Origin: Porphyrobacter sp.
Lineage (GTDB): Bacteria; Pseudomonadota; Alphaproteobacteria; Sphingomonadales; Sphingomonadaceae
NCBI GenBank assembly: GCA_014359685.1
Contig: JACIYY010000371.1
Location: 1 to 18,863 of the forward strand
Length of the DNA stretch: 18,863 nucleotides
Direction: 5' to 3'
The notes beneath the pieces were generated by a model. That model saw only the letters and a list, made by a program, of their open reading frames with translations. It ran no database searches and had not been told where the DNA came from. Made by a program: the position numbers and the translations under genes. The stretch's first letter is position 1. Every line of letters begins with the position of its first letter. Shown one piece after another: positions 1 through 8,310 of this stretch.

Positions 1-1666
1 GGAAGGGGTGGGCCTCGCGTCCTACCTGCTGATCGGGTTCTGGTTCAGGAAGCCCTCGGCCAACGCTGCGGCGATCAAGGCCTTCGTTGTCAACCGAGTC
101 GGCGATCTCGGCTTCATGCTCGGCATCTTCGGGATCTTCCTGGTGTTCGGCACCGTCTCGATCCCCGAGATCCTGGCGGCGGCGCCGGCGATGGCGAACA
201 GCACCATCACCTTTCTGGGGATGCGGGTGGATACGCTGACGATCCTGTGCCTGCTGCTGTTCGTCGGCGCGATGGGCAAGTCGGCGCAACTGGGGCTGCA
301 CACCTGGTTGCCCGACGCTATGGAGGGGCCGACGCCCGTCTCGGCGTTGATCCATGCGGCCACCATGGTCACCGCCGGCGTGTTCATGGTCTGTCGCCTG
401 TCGCCGCTGTTCGAGGCAGCGCCGATGGCGCTCACCTTCGTCACCTTCATCGGCGCGGCGACCTGCCTGTTCGCCGCCACCGTCGGCACCACGCAATGGG
501 ACATCAAGCGGGTGATCGCCTATTCCACCTGCTCGCAGCTCGGCTACATGTTCTTCGCCGCCGGGGTGGGGGCCTACGGTGCGGCGATGTTCCACCTGTT
601 CACCCACGCCTTCTTCAAGGCCCTGCTGTTCCTTGGCGCGGGATCGGTGATCCATGCGATGCACCACGAACAGGACATGCGCTATTACGGCGGGCTGCGG
701 CGCCACATCCCGATCACCTTCTGGGTGATGCTGGCCGGCACGCTGGCGATCACCGGCGTCGGCGTGCTGGGGGTGTTCGGCTTTGCCGGCTTCTATTCCA
801 AGGACGCGATCCTCGAAGCGGCCTTCGCCAGCGGCAGCGGGATGGGCCGGGTCGCCTTCTGGGTGGGCGCCTTCGCTGCCTTGCTGACCAGCTTCTATTC
901 GTGGCGGCTGATGTTCCTGACCTTCTGGGGCCGCCCGCGCTGGGCCGATAGCGAGCATATCCAGCACGCGGCGCACGATACGCATGGGCACGCCGATCCA
1001 CACGCCGGCCCGAATGGCCATGCGCTGGCCGCCGCCGCCGATCCACCGGCGCAGGAACATGCCGGCGATGATGCCGCCCACCACGTTCCCTCCCCGCACG
1101 AGCAGGACGGGACCGCAGGATATCATCCGCATGAGAGCCCGTGGGTGATGCTGGTGCCGCTGCTGCTGCTCAGCATCGGCGCGGTGTTCGCAGGCTATGT
1201 GTTCCATCAGGTCTTCATCGAGGACGCCGCCTTCTGGAACGGCTCGATCGCCTACGACGCCGCGCTGATGCACGCGATGCACGAGGTGCCGCTGTGGGTG
1301 AAGCTGTCGGCGACCATCGCCATGCTGCTCGGCCTCGCGGTGGCGTGGCTGGCCTATATCCACGACACCTCGATCCCGGCCGCCGCAGCCAGAAGGCTCG
1401 GCCCGATCTACCGCTTCGTGTTCAACAAATGGTATTTCGATGAGCTCTACGATGCGCTGTTCGTCCGGCCGGCCTTCGCGCTGGGGCGCATCTTGTGGCA
1501 GCGCGGCGATGTCGGGATCATCGACCGCTTCGGGCCTGACGGAGCGGCCTGGGTCGTGGACAGGGGGGCGGTGCTGGCGCGCAAGGTCCAGTCCGGCTAC
1601 CTCACCAGTTATGCGCTGATCATGCTGCTCGGCCTTGTCGCGGCGATCAGCTGGGTGCTCGTGTGA
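1..1666 (+). CDS. nuoL: NADH-quinone oxidoreductase subunit L (5' truncated)
   Basis: NuoL is a membrane-arm, antiporter-like proton-pumping subunit of respiratory complex I. The window cuts the gene: codons read from base 2, and the first visible residues, [14 protein letters not shown], match the conserved motif that carries the essential membrane Glu (Glu144 in E. coli). About 140 N-terminal residues are therefore missing, and the GTG at base 8 is not a real start. Further family signatures are [20 protein letters not shown] (pump Lys and broken helix, about bases 278-340) and the [14 protein letters not shown] segment. A His-rich hydrophilic insert lies at about 953-1141. The C-terminal part, with the lateral-helix region and [10 protein letters not shown], is intact. 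The stop TGA overlaps the nuoM ATG by one base (TGATG), which suggests translational coupling. Identification is secure. Confidence 0.97.
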   Translation, partial: EGVGLASYLLIGFWFRKPSANAAAIKAFVVNRVGDLGFMLGIFGIFLVFGTVSIPEILAAAPAMANSTITFLGMRVDTLTILCLLLFVGAMGKSAQLGLHTWLPDAMEGPTPVSALIHAATMVTAGVFMVCRLSPLFEAAPMALTFVTFIGAATCLFAATVGTTQWDIKRVIAYSTCSQLGYMFFAAGVGAYGAAMFHLFTHAFFKALLFLGAGSVIHAMHHEQDMRYYGGLRRHIPITFWVMLAGTLAITGVGVLGVFGFAGFYSKDAILEAAFASGSGMGRVAFWVGAFAALLTSFYSWRLMFLTFWGRPRWADSEHIQHAAHDTHGHADPHAGPNGHALAAAADPPAQEHAGDDAAHHVPSPHEQDGTAGYHPHESPWVMLVPLLLLSIGAVFAGYVFHQVFIEDAAFWNGSIAYDAALMHAMHEVPLWVKLSATIAMLLGLAVAWLAYIHDTSIPAAAARRLGPIYRFVFNKWYFDELYDALFVRPAFALGRILWQRGDVGIIDRFGPDGAAWVVDRGAVLARKVQSGYLTSYALIMLLGLVAAISWVLV

Positions 1667-3198
1667 TGGGGGGCGTTCCGATTCTCTCGCTGATGCTGCT
1701 GGTGCCGCTGGTCGGCGCGGTGGCCTGCCTGTTGGTCACGGCGCCCGCCGCGCGCGCGATCGCGCTGGCGGCGACGCTGATCGACCTCGCGCTCGGCATC
1801 GTGCTGTGGGCCGGTTACGACATTGGCGGGGCGCAATGGCAGTTCGTCGAGCGGGCGGACCTGTTCGCGGGCTTCGAATGGGCACTGGGGATCGACGGGA
1901 TCGCGCTGATGCTGATCGTGCTGTCGGTGTTCCTGATGCCGATCTGCATCCTCGCCAGCGCCAGCATCGACAAGCGGGTGGGCGAATACATGGCCGCCTT
2001 CCTGTTGATGGAAGTTCTGATGATCGGCGTGTTCGCCGCGCAGGACATCTTCCTGTTCTACATCTTCTTCGAAGCCGGCCTGATCCCGATGTATCTGATC
2101 ATCGGCATCTGGGGCGGCGACAACCGGATCTACGCCAGCTACAAGTTCTTCCTCTACACGCTGCTGGGATCGCTGCTGATGCTGGTGGCGATGCTGTGGA
2201 TGGTGGAGGAGGCCGGCACCACCGCCATTCCGACGCTGATGGCCTACGATTTCCCGCCCACCGCGCAGGTCTGGCTGTTCCTGGCGTTCCTCGCCAGCTT
2301 CGCGGTCAAGATGCCGATGTGGCCGGTTCACACCTGGTTGCCCGACGCGCATGTGCAGGCGCCGACTGCCGGCTCGGTGATCCTGGCGGGCGTGCTGCTG
2401 AAGATGGGCGGCTATGGTTTCATCCGCTTCAGCCTGCCGATGTTTCCCGAAGCGAGTGCGCAACTCGCATGGCTGGTGCTCGGCCTGTCGATGGTGGCCG
2501 TGGTGGCGACCAGCCTGATCGCGCTGGTGCAGCACGACATGAAGAAGCTGATCGCCTATTCCTCGGTCGCGCATATGGCGATCGTCACCGCCGGGCTGTT
2601 CGCGTTCAACGTGCAGGGGCTCGAAGGCGCGATGATCGTGATGCTCAGCCATGGGCTGGTCTCGGGCGCGCTGTTCCTGTGCGTGGGCGTCATCTATGAT
2701 CGGCTGCACACGCGCGAGATTGCCCGCTATGGCGGGCTGGCGATCAACATGCCGCGCTATGCGCTGTTCTTCCTGCTGTTCACCATGGCCAGCATCGGGC
2801 TGCCGGGCACCAGCGGCTTCGTCGGCGAGTTTCTGAGCCTGGCTGGCGTCTACCAGCTATCGAGCTGGGTGGCGCTGATCTGTACCACCGGCATCATCCT
2901 GGGCGCTGCCTACATGCTCTATCTCTACCGCCGGGTTGCCTATGGCGAGCCCCGCAACGCCGATGCGGCGGCGATGCCCGATCTGTCGGCGCGCGAATAT
3001 GCGATGCTGGCGCCGATCGCGGCGGTGGTGCTGTGGATGGGGGTCTATCCCGAAAGCTTCCTGGCGCCGATGCGGCAGGACATCCAGCTGCTCGACGCGC
3101 GGATCGCCCGCGCGGCCCCGCCGGGCGACGCGAGGCTGGCTGTCGGCACGGTTGCTCCCGCTCCCGCTGCGACTGCCGGGACCGAGGGGGCGCACTGA
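1666..3198 (+). CDS. nuoM: NADH-quinone oxidoreductase subunit M
   Basis: NuoM is the second antiporter-like subunit of the complex I membrane arm and is about 510 residues long, as usual. With the ATG at 1666 as start, the conserved charged residues fall at E136 (in LFYIFFEAGLIPMYL), K215 (in AVKMPMWPVHTWLPDAHV) and K246 (in GVLLKMGGYG). The K215-K246 spacing of 31 equals that of E. coli K234-K265. A GTG directly upstream at 1663 would add one Met; the ATG that overlaps the nuoL stop is preferred. The C-terminus ends in an Ala/Pro-rich tail (APAPAATAGTEGAH) that looks non-conserved. The stop overlaps the nuoN ATG by one base. Confidence 0.97.
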   Translation: MGGVPILSLMLLVPLVGAVACLLVTAPAARAIALAATLIDLALGIVLWAGYDIGGAQWQFVERADLFAGFEWALGIDGIALMLIVLSVFLMPICILASASIDKRVGEYMAAFLLMEVLMIGVFAAQDIFLFYIFFEAGLIPMYLIIGIWGGDNRIYASYKFFLYTLLGSLLMLVAMLWMVEEAGTTAIPTLMAYDFPPTAQVWLFLAFLASFAVKMPMWPVHTWLPDAHVQAPTAGSVILAGVLLKMGGYGFIRFSLPMFPEASAQLAWLVLGLSMVAVVATSLIALVQHDMKKLIAYSSVAHMAIVTAGLFAFNVQGLEGAMIVMLSHGLVSGALFLCVGVIYDRLHTREIARYGGLAINMPRYALFFLLFTMASIGLPGTSGFVGEFLSLAGVYQLSSWVALICTTGIILGAAYMLYLYRRVAYGEPRNADAAAMPDLSAREYAMLAPIAAVVLWMGVYPESFLAPMRQDIQLLDARIARAAPPGDARLAVGTVAPAPAATAGTEGAH

Positions 3199-4721
3199 TG
3201 GATCTGTCCAGTTCGCTGTCGCTGATCGCGCCCGAGATCGTGCTGTCGCTGGCTGGCCTCGCGCTGCTGCTGGTGGCGGCGTGGGCGGGCGACGGCGCGT
3301 CGCGCATGGTCAGCATCGCGGCGTGCGTGGCGCTGGCCGCGGCGTTCTTCCTGTCCGTCCCGGCCGTCGACAGCGGCGCGTCGGGTGCCGGGCGCATCGC
3401 CTTCGACGGGCAGTTCCGCGCCGACGCCTTCGCCGGATTCGCCAAGCTGCTGATCTATCTCGCCAGCATCGCCGCGCTGGTGGTCGCCCCGGCCTATCTC
3501 GACCGCACCCGCTCGATGCGGGCCGAATATCCGGTGCTGGTGCTGTTTTCGGCTCTCGGAATGTCGATCATGGTGTCGGCCAGCGATCTTCTGACCCTGT
3601 ATATCGGGTTGGAGATGCAATCGCTCTCCGCTTACGTGCTGGCCGCGTTCCTGCGCGGCGACGACCGTTCGGCGGAGGCGGGGCTGAAATATTTCGTCCT
3701 CGGCGCGCTCGCATCGGGCATCCTGCTGTTCGGGATGAGCCTGACCTACGGCTTCGCCGGCACCACGTCATTCCTTGGCATCCGCGCGGCGCTGGCCGAC
3801 GGTCTGCCGGTGGGCGCGCTGTTCGGGCTGGTGTTCATGTTCGCCGGGCTGGCCTTCAAGATCAGCGCAGTGCCGTTCCACATGTGGACGCCCGACGTCT
3901 ATGAAGGTGCGCCGACGCCGGTCACCGCCTTTTTCGCCACCGCGCCCAAGGTGGCAGCGGTGGTGCTGACCGCGCGCGTGGCGCTCGACGCCTTCGGCGG
4001 GCACGCCGATGCCTGGCGGCAGGTGGTGGTGTTCGCCGCGCTCGCCTCGATCATCGTCGGCGCGCTCGGCGCGATCGGGCAGGCCAATATCAAGCGGCTG
4101 CTGGCCTATTCCTCGATCAACAATGTCGGCTTCATCCTGATCGGCCTGGCCTGCGGCACCGCCGCCGGGGCCAGCGCGATGCTGGTCTATCTCGCCATCT
4201 ATGTGCCGATGACGCTTGCGGCCTTCGTCGCCGTGCTGATGCTGCGCGGTCCGGCTGGTGAACCGTTCGAGCGGGTGGCCGATCTCGCCGGCCTGTCGCG
4301 CGTCCGGCCGGGGATCGCCTGGTGCCTGATGATCGTGATGTTCAGCCTCGCCGGGATTCCGCCGATGTTTGGCTTCTGGGGCAAGTTCGTGGTGTTCCGC
4401 GCCGCGGTGGAGGCGGACCTGATGGTGCTCGCCGCGCTCGGCGTCGCTGCCAGCGTGATCGGCGCGTTCTACTACCTCAAGATCGTCAAGCTGATGTTCT
4501 TCGACGAACCGCAGCCTGCGGCTGCTGGCGGCACCGGCCCCCTGCTGCCCTTGGGCGGGCGCACCGGCGAAGCCGCGCTGGCCACGCGCGACGACGATGC
4601 CGCGCACTGGGCTCTGCTGGTGATCGCAACGGCGCTCGTCTCGCCGTTCGGCTTCCTGGCGACCGGCTGGCTCGGCGGTCTGACGGATCGCGCGGCGGCG
4701 GCGCTGTTCCTCGTCGTCTGA
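3198..4721 (+). CDS. nuoN: NADH-quinone oxidoreductase subunit N
   Basis: NuoN is the third antiporter-like subunit of complex I, normally the last gene of the nuo operon. The 507 residues are hydrophobic throughout. E139 lies in LYIGLEMQSLSAYVLAAF, and the pump lysines are K221 (LAFKISAVPFHMWTPDVYEG) and K251 (ATAPKVAAVV). The 30-residue spacing between these lysines equals that of E. coli K217/K247. The open frame extends upstream to 3033 inside nuoM, but the ATG at 3198, in a TGATG overlap with the nuoM stop, gives the family's usual N-terminus. The C-terminal helices follow a short Ala/Gly-rich loop (about residues 440-465). birA follows after four bases. Confidence 0.97.
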   Translation: MDLSSSLSLIAPEIVLSLAGLALLLVAAWAGDGASRMVSIAACVALAAAFFLSVPAVDSGASGAGRIAFDGQFRADAFAGFAKLLIYLASIAALVVAPAYLDRTRSMRAEYPVLVLFSALGMSIMVSASDLLTLYIGLEMQSLSAYVLAAFLRGDDRSAEAGLKYFVLGALASGILLFGMSLTYGFAGTTSFLGIRAALADGLPVGALFGLVFMFAGLAFKISAVPFHMWTPDVYEGAPTPVTAFFATAPKVAAVVLTARVALDAFGGHADAWRQVVVFAALASIIVGALGAIGQANIKRLLAYSSINNVGFILIGLACGTAAGASAMLVYLAIYVPMTLAAFVAVLMLRGPAGEPFERVADLAGLSRVRPGIAWCLMIVMFSLAGIPPMFGFWGKFVVFRAAVEADLMVLAALGVAASVIGAFYYLKIVKLMFFDEPQPAAAGGTGPLLPLGGRTGEAALATRDDDAAHWALLVIATALVSPFGFLATGWLGGLTDRAAAALFLVV

Positions 4722-4725
4722 CCTG

Positions 4726-5448
4726 GTGTTGCGAATAGAGACCGTCCGGGAAACCGGCTCCACCAATGCCGATCTGCTCGCGCGGATCGCCGCCGGGGAT
4801 CATCTTGCAGAGGGGCTGTGGCTGGTCGCCGACCGCCAGCATGCCGGGCGTGGGCGGCACGGGCGCAGCTGGCTCGACGGGCCGGGCAATTTCATGGGCT
4901 TCACCGTCATCCACCTGACGCCCCACGATCCTGCGCCCGCGGCCCTGTCGCTGGTCGCCGCTCTCGCGGTTTACGAAGCGGTGCTGCCGCGCTTGCCGGA
5001 CCCGCGCCGGCTCCAGCTCAAATGGCCCAACGACCTGCTGCTGGGCGGTGACAAGATGGCCGGTATCCTGCTGGAGCGGGCCGGCAACAGCGCGGTGCTC
5101 GGCGTCGGCGTGAACCTGGCAGCGGCGCCCGCTTTGCCCGACCGGCGGGCGGGCCATCTGGCGACGCTCGGCCCGGCGCCCGACCGTGATGCCTTCGCCC
5201 ACGACCTCGCCGCGCGCTTCGATCACGAGCTGGCCCGCTGGCGCCGGTTCGGGATGGAGCCGGTCATCGCGCGCTGGCTGGCCGCCGCCCACCCGCGCGG
5301 GGCACCTTTGTCGGTGCACGGCGCCGACGGCTCGCGGCTGAGCGGAACCTTCGAGGGGCTGGCCGCCGACGGCGCGCTGCGGCTGCGCCTCGCCGACGGC
5401 ACGATCCGCATCATCCACGCCGGCGATGTCGCGCTGGAGAGGAGCTGA
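4726..5448 (+). CDS. birA: Biotin--[acetyl-CoA-carboxylase] ligase
   Basis: This enzyme makes biotinyl-AMP from biotin and ATP and transfers biotin to the carrier protein of acetyl-CoA carboxylase and related enzymes. The 240 residues show the ligase core: the substrate loop GRGRHGRSW at residues 41-49, KWPNDLLLGGDKMAGILLE from residue 99 with the conserved Lys at 110, and a small C-terminal SH3-like domain. There is no N-terminal helix-turn-helix, so it is a monofunctional enzyme and not a biotin-sensing repressor like E. coli BirA. The start is GTG at 4726, four bases after nuoN; TTG at 4729 is an alternative and no strong ribosome site decides between them. Co-transcription with nuo is likely. 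nuo-birA-coaX-rnj is, from memory, a recurrent alphaproteobacterial order. Confidence 0.93.
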   Translation: MLRIETVRETGSTNADLLARIAAGDHLAEGLWLVADRQHAGRGRHGRSWLDGPGNFMGFTVIHLTPHDPAPAALSLVAALAVYEAVLPRLPDPRRLQLKWPNDLLLGGDKMAGILLERAGNSAVLGVGVNLAAAPALPDRRAGHLATLGPAPDRDAFAHDLAARFDHELARWRRFGMEPVIARWLAAAHPRGAPLSVHGADGSRLSGTFEGLAADGALRLRLADGTIRIIHAGDVALERS

Positions 5449-5451
5449 GCG

Positions 5452-6261
5452 ATGCTGTTGACGGTCGACGTCGGGAACACCAATGTGGTGTTCGCGCTGG
5501 TTGCGCCGCCCGCCTCCGGCGATCCGGCAAACAGCGTCGGCGAGATTCGCGCCCGCTGGCGGATCGCCACCGATCCGCGCCGCACCGGCGATGAATACGC
5601 GGTCTGGCTGCTTCAGCTGATGGCCATTTCCGCTATCCGCCGTCAGGAGATCGAGGCGATGATCATCTCCACCGTGGTGCCGCGCGCGCGGCACAATCTT
5701 GAGGTCCTGGGGCAGAAATATTTTGGCCTCACCCCGCTCGTCGCCGGGGAGGGCGCGGCAGCATGGGATTTCCACGTCGATGTGGAGGAGCCGCGCTCGC
5801 TCGGCGCCGACCGCGCGGTCAATGCCATCGCCGCCCATGCAGCCTGGCCGGGCGATCTGATCGTGGTGGATTTCGGCACCGCCACCACGCTTGACGTGGT
5901 CGACTTCAGCGGCGCCTACAAAGGCGGGATCATCGCGCCCGGGATCAACCTGTCGCTCGACGCGCTGGTCAGCCACACCGCCAAGCTGCCGCGTATCGCG
6001 ATCGAGAGCCCGCGCTCCAGCTCGGTGATCGGACGCAACACCGAAGATCAGATGCTGATCGGCGTGTTCTGGGGCTATGTCGCGATGATGGAGGGGCTGA
6101 TCGCGCGGATGCGCACCCAGATCGGTCGCCCGGCACGGGTGATCGCCACCGGCGGCCTTGCGCTGCTGTTCGACCGGCACACCGACATCTTCGATGCGGT
6201 GGACACGGACCTGACCCTCAAAGGCCTGGCGCTTCTGGCGCAACGGGCGGCGATGCACTGA
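5452..6261 (+). CDS. coaX: Type III pantothenate kinase
   Basis: CoaX phosphorylates pantothenate, the first step of coenzyme A synthesis, and unlike CoaA is not inhibited by CoA. The 269-residue protein has the ASKHA-fold signatures: the phosphate-binding loop DVGNTN at residues 6-11, the catalytic GADR at 118-121, and [11 protein letters not shown] at 140-150 followed by [12 protein letters not shown]. Length is normal for the family. The ATG at 5452 lies three bases after the birA stop and is preceded by a good ribosome site (GAGAGGAG, ending about 8 bases upstream). Its stop overlaps the rnj ATG by one base. With birA next door, the pair supplies biotin attachment and CoA for fatty acid synthesis. 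Confidence 0.95.
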   Translation: MLLTVDVGNTNVVFALVAPPASGDPANSVGEIRARWRIATDPRRTGDEYAVWLLQLMAISAIRRQEIEAMIISTVVPRARHNLEVLGQKYFGLTPLVAGEGAAAWDFHVDVEEPRSLGADRAVNAIAAHAAWPGDLIVVDFGTATTLDVVDFSGAYKGGIIAPGINLSLDALVSHTAKLPRIAIESPRSSSVIGRNTEDQMLIGVFWGYVAMMEGLIARMRTQIGRPARVIATGGLALLFDRHTDIFDAVDTDLTLKGLALLAQRAAMH

Positions 6262-7910
6262 TGAAGAAGAATTACACACCCGAAGACGAATTGCTGTTTC
6301 TGGCGCTGGGAGGCTCCGGCGAGATCGGAATGAACGTCAACCTCTACGGTTGCCGCGGCCAGTGGCTGATGGTCGATCTGGGGATGAGCTTCGGCGCCAA
6401 CGAATATCCGGGCACCGAACTGCTGTTCGCCGATATCGATTTCATCGAGGAGCGGCGTCGCGATCTCCTCGGCGTCGTCCTGACCCACGCGCACGAGGAT
6501 CATATCGGCGCGGTTCCCTATTTCGCGGCCGATCTCGGCGTGCCGCTCTATGCGACGCCGTTCACCGCCGACCTGGTGCGGCTGAAGCTGAAGGAAGCGG
6601 GGCTGGAGCGCGAGGTCGAACTGATCGTGGTCGAGGAGGATCATGGCCGGATCGAACTGGGGCCGTTCGCCGTCACCTATGTCCCGCTCGCCCACTCGAT
6701 CGCCGAGGGCAACGCTCTGCTGATCGAAACGCCGCACGGGACCGTATTCCACACCGGCGACTGGAAGCTGGACGAGGAGCCGCTGGTCGGCCGTCCGGCG
6801 ACCGGCGCGGAACTGGCCGAGCTGGGCGACAACGGCATCCTCGCGATGGTCTGCGATTCGACCAATGTGTTCAACGCGGTTCCCTCCGGCTCCGAAGGGG
6901 CGGTGCTGCGCGGGCTGATGGAGGAGGTGCAGCGCCATTCGGGCAAGCGTGTGATGGTGACCACCTTCGCCTCCAACGTGGCGCGGCTGCAGACGCTGGG
7001 CGAGGTGGCGCGCGCCACCGGGCGGCAGCTCTGCGTCGCGGGCCGCTCGCTCGACCGGATGATCGCGGTGGCGCAGGACAATGGCTACCTCGCCGACCTG
7101 CCGCCGCTGGTGGATTTCGATACCGCGATGAGCCTGCCGCGCGGTAAGGTGCTGATCCTGGCGACCGGCGGGCAGGGGGAGCCGCGCGCCGCCCTGTCGA
7201 GGATCGCGGAGGGCAATCATCCGATCAGCCTGTCGGAGGGTGATGTCGTGCTGTTCTCCAGCCGCCAGATTCCCGGCAACGAACTGGCGATCGGCCGGGT
7301 GCAGAACCGCCTGGCGGAGCGCGGGATCACGCTGGTCACCGACCGGCAGAGCGAGATTCACGTCTCCGGCCATCCCGGCCGCCCCGAGCTGGAAACGCTC
7401 TATGGGTGGTTGCGGCCCGAGATTCTGGTGCCCGTCCATGGCGAGATGCGCCATATGCAGGAACAGGCGCGGCTGGGCGCGGCAAGCGGCATTCCCGAGA
7501 CGGTGGTGCAGAAGAATGGCGATATCGTGCGGCTGGCCCCCGGCCGCCCCGGTCGGCTGGCGAGCGTGCGCAACGGGCGGCTGGTGCTCGATGGCGACAT
7601 CATCGTGCCCGCCGATGGCGAATCGATCACGACCCGCCGCCGGCTGGCGCGCGACGGTCTGGTGATCGTGGTGGTGGACGGGCGGGGCGGGGTGCAGGTG
7701 CAGGGCGTCGGCCTGCCGCTGGACGAGGACTATGCCGATTTCGTCGCCGAGGCCGAGCGCGACGTGGCCAGGGCCGTGCAGAAGGTGAAGGGCGGAGCGC
7801 GGGGAGAGCGCGAAGCGGTGACCGAGGCGGCGCGCCTCGCCGCGCGGCGTGCGGCGCAGCGCTGGTCGGGCAAGAAGCCGCAGACGCAGGTGATCCTGCC
7901 GCGTGGCTAA
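6261..7910 (+). CDS. rnj: Ribonuclease J
   Basis: RNase J is a metallo-beta-lactamase/beta-CASP ribonuclease with endo- and 5'-3' exonuclease activity, acting in mRNA decay and rRNA maturation. The 549-residue protein opens with GGSGEIGMNVNLY. The zinc-binding HAHEDH motif is at residues 76-81, followed by the downstream motifs HTGDWK and CDSTN. The beta-CASP part contains GGQGEPRAALSRIA, and the lactamase fold returns in VSGHPGRPEL and ILVPVHGEMRHM. A C-terminal domain of about 100 residues, rich in Arg and Ala, completes it. The ATG overlaps the coaX stop (TGATG), so translation is probably coupled. Large opposite-strand open frames over this gene are codon-bias shadows. Confidence 0.95.
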   Translation: MKKNYTPEDELLFLALGGSGEIGMNVNLYGCRGQWLMVDLGMSFGANEYPGTELLFADIDFIEERRRDLLGVVLTHAHEDHIGAVPYFAADLGVPLYATPFTADLVRLKLKEAGLEREVELIVVEEDHGRIELGPFAVTYVPLAHSIAEGNALLIETPHGTVFHTGDWKLDEEPLVGRPATGAELAELGDNGILAMVCDSTNVFNAVPSGSEGAVLRGLMEEVQRHSGKRVMVTTFASNVARLQTLGEVARATGRQLCVAGRSLDRMIAVAQDNGYLADLPPLVDFDTAMSLPRGKVLILATGGQGEPRAALSRIAEGNHPISLSEGDVVLFSSRQIPGNELAIGRVQNRLAERGITLVTDRQSEIHVSGHPGRPELETLYGWLRPEILVPVHGEMRHMQEQARLGAASGIPETVVQKNGDIVRLAPGRPGRLASVRNGRLVLDGDIIVPADGESITTRRRLARDGLVIVVVDGRGGVQVQGVGLPLDEDYADFVAEAERDVARAVQKVKGGARGEREAVTEAARLAARRAAQRWSGKKPQTQVILPRG

Positions 7911-7937
7911 GGCTGGCAATCATCGGCGGCGGCGGCG

Positions 7938-8234
7938 ATGAGGTGGACCTCGATCCTGGCGATCTACCTGCTGTTCTGGGTGATGAGCGCGTTCCTCCTG
8001 CTGCCCTTCGGGGTAAAGACGCATGACGAGGCCGGAATCGACAAGGTGCCCGGGCAGGCCGACAGCGCCCCGGCCAATTTCCGCCCCGGCCGCCTCGCCC
8101 TGCGGGCCACCGTTCTGGCGGCGGTGCTGTGCGGGCTCTACGTCGCCAATTACGTCAATGGCTGGATCATGCCGGAGGATCTGAACCTGTTCGGGCTTCC
8201 CCCTGGCTATGAGGAGGCGGCCCGAGACGGTTGA
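7938..8234 (+). CDS. DUF1467 family membrane protein
   Basis: A small inner-membrane protein of 98 residues. Two hydrophobic segments (about residues 5-24 and 56-76) flank a conserved polar stretch containing LPFGVKTHDEAG and VPGQADSAPANFRP, the hallmark of the DUF1467 family, which I know from Alphaproteobacteria. No biochemical role has been established for this family to my knowledge. The ATG at 7938 follows the rnj stop by 27 bases, with only a GGCGGCGG stretch as a weak ribosome site. The position after rnj fits a conserved alphaproteobacterial neighbourhood, but a function in RNA turnover cannot be concluded from that. Confidence 0.88.
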   Translation: MRWTSILAIYLLFWVMSAFLLLPFGVKTHDEAGIDKVPGQADSAPANFRPGRLALRATVLAAVLCGLYVANYVNGWIMPEDLNLFGLPPGYEEAARDG

Positions 8235-8293
8235 GTTGCCGTTGCGCGCCACCCTTGGCAGGGTCGCGTGCAGGGGCGCCGCCGTGCGCCCGT

Positions 8294-8302
8294 GGAGGAG
8301 GA
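8294..8302 (+). promoter_or_regulatory. Strong ribosome binding site deciding a TTG start
   Basis: GGAGGAGGA lies eight bases before an in-frame TTG at 8311. It is the best Shine-Dalgarno match seen in the left half of the window. It argues that the next gene starts at 8311 and not at the upstream ATG at 8209 inside the DUF1467 gene. Confidence 0.6.
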
Positions 8303-8310
8303 CCGGCCGC

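Noticed and set aside
8..10. GTG at base 8 as the start of nuoL
   Set aside because: The conserved motif with the essential Glu lies before it and the frame runs to the window edge; the gene is simply cut.
1609..2709. Long - strand open frame opposite nuoM
   Set aside because: Composition is His/Gln/Arg-rich and it mirrors the nuoM codon pattern; no motif.
4486..6279. Long - strand open frame across birA and coaX
   Set aside because: It crosses several well-identified + strand genes and has shadow-type composition.
6075..7919. Very long - strand open frame (about 614 codons) opposite rnj
   Set aside because: It is rich in His, Arg, Gln and Ala in the way antisense frames of GC-rich genes are, has no recognisable motif, and the + strand frame is a clear RNase J.
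8209..8310. ATG at 8209 as start of the unrecognised membrane protein
   Set aside because: It overlaps the DUF1467 gene and lacks a ribosome site, whereas TTG 8311 has a near-ideal one. Not fully excluded.
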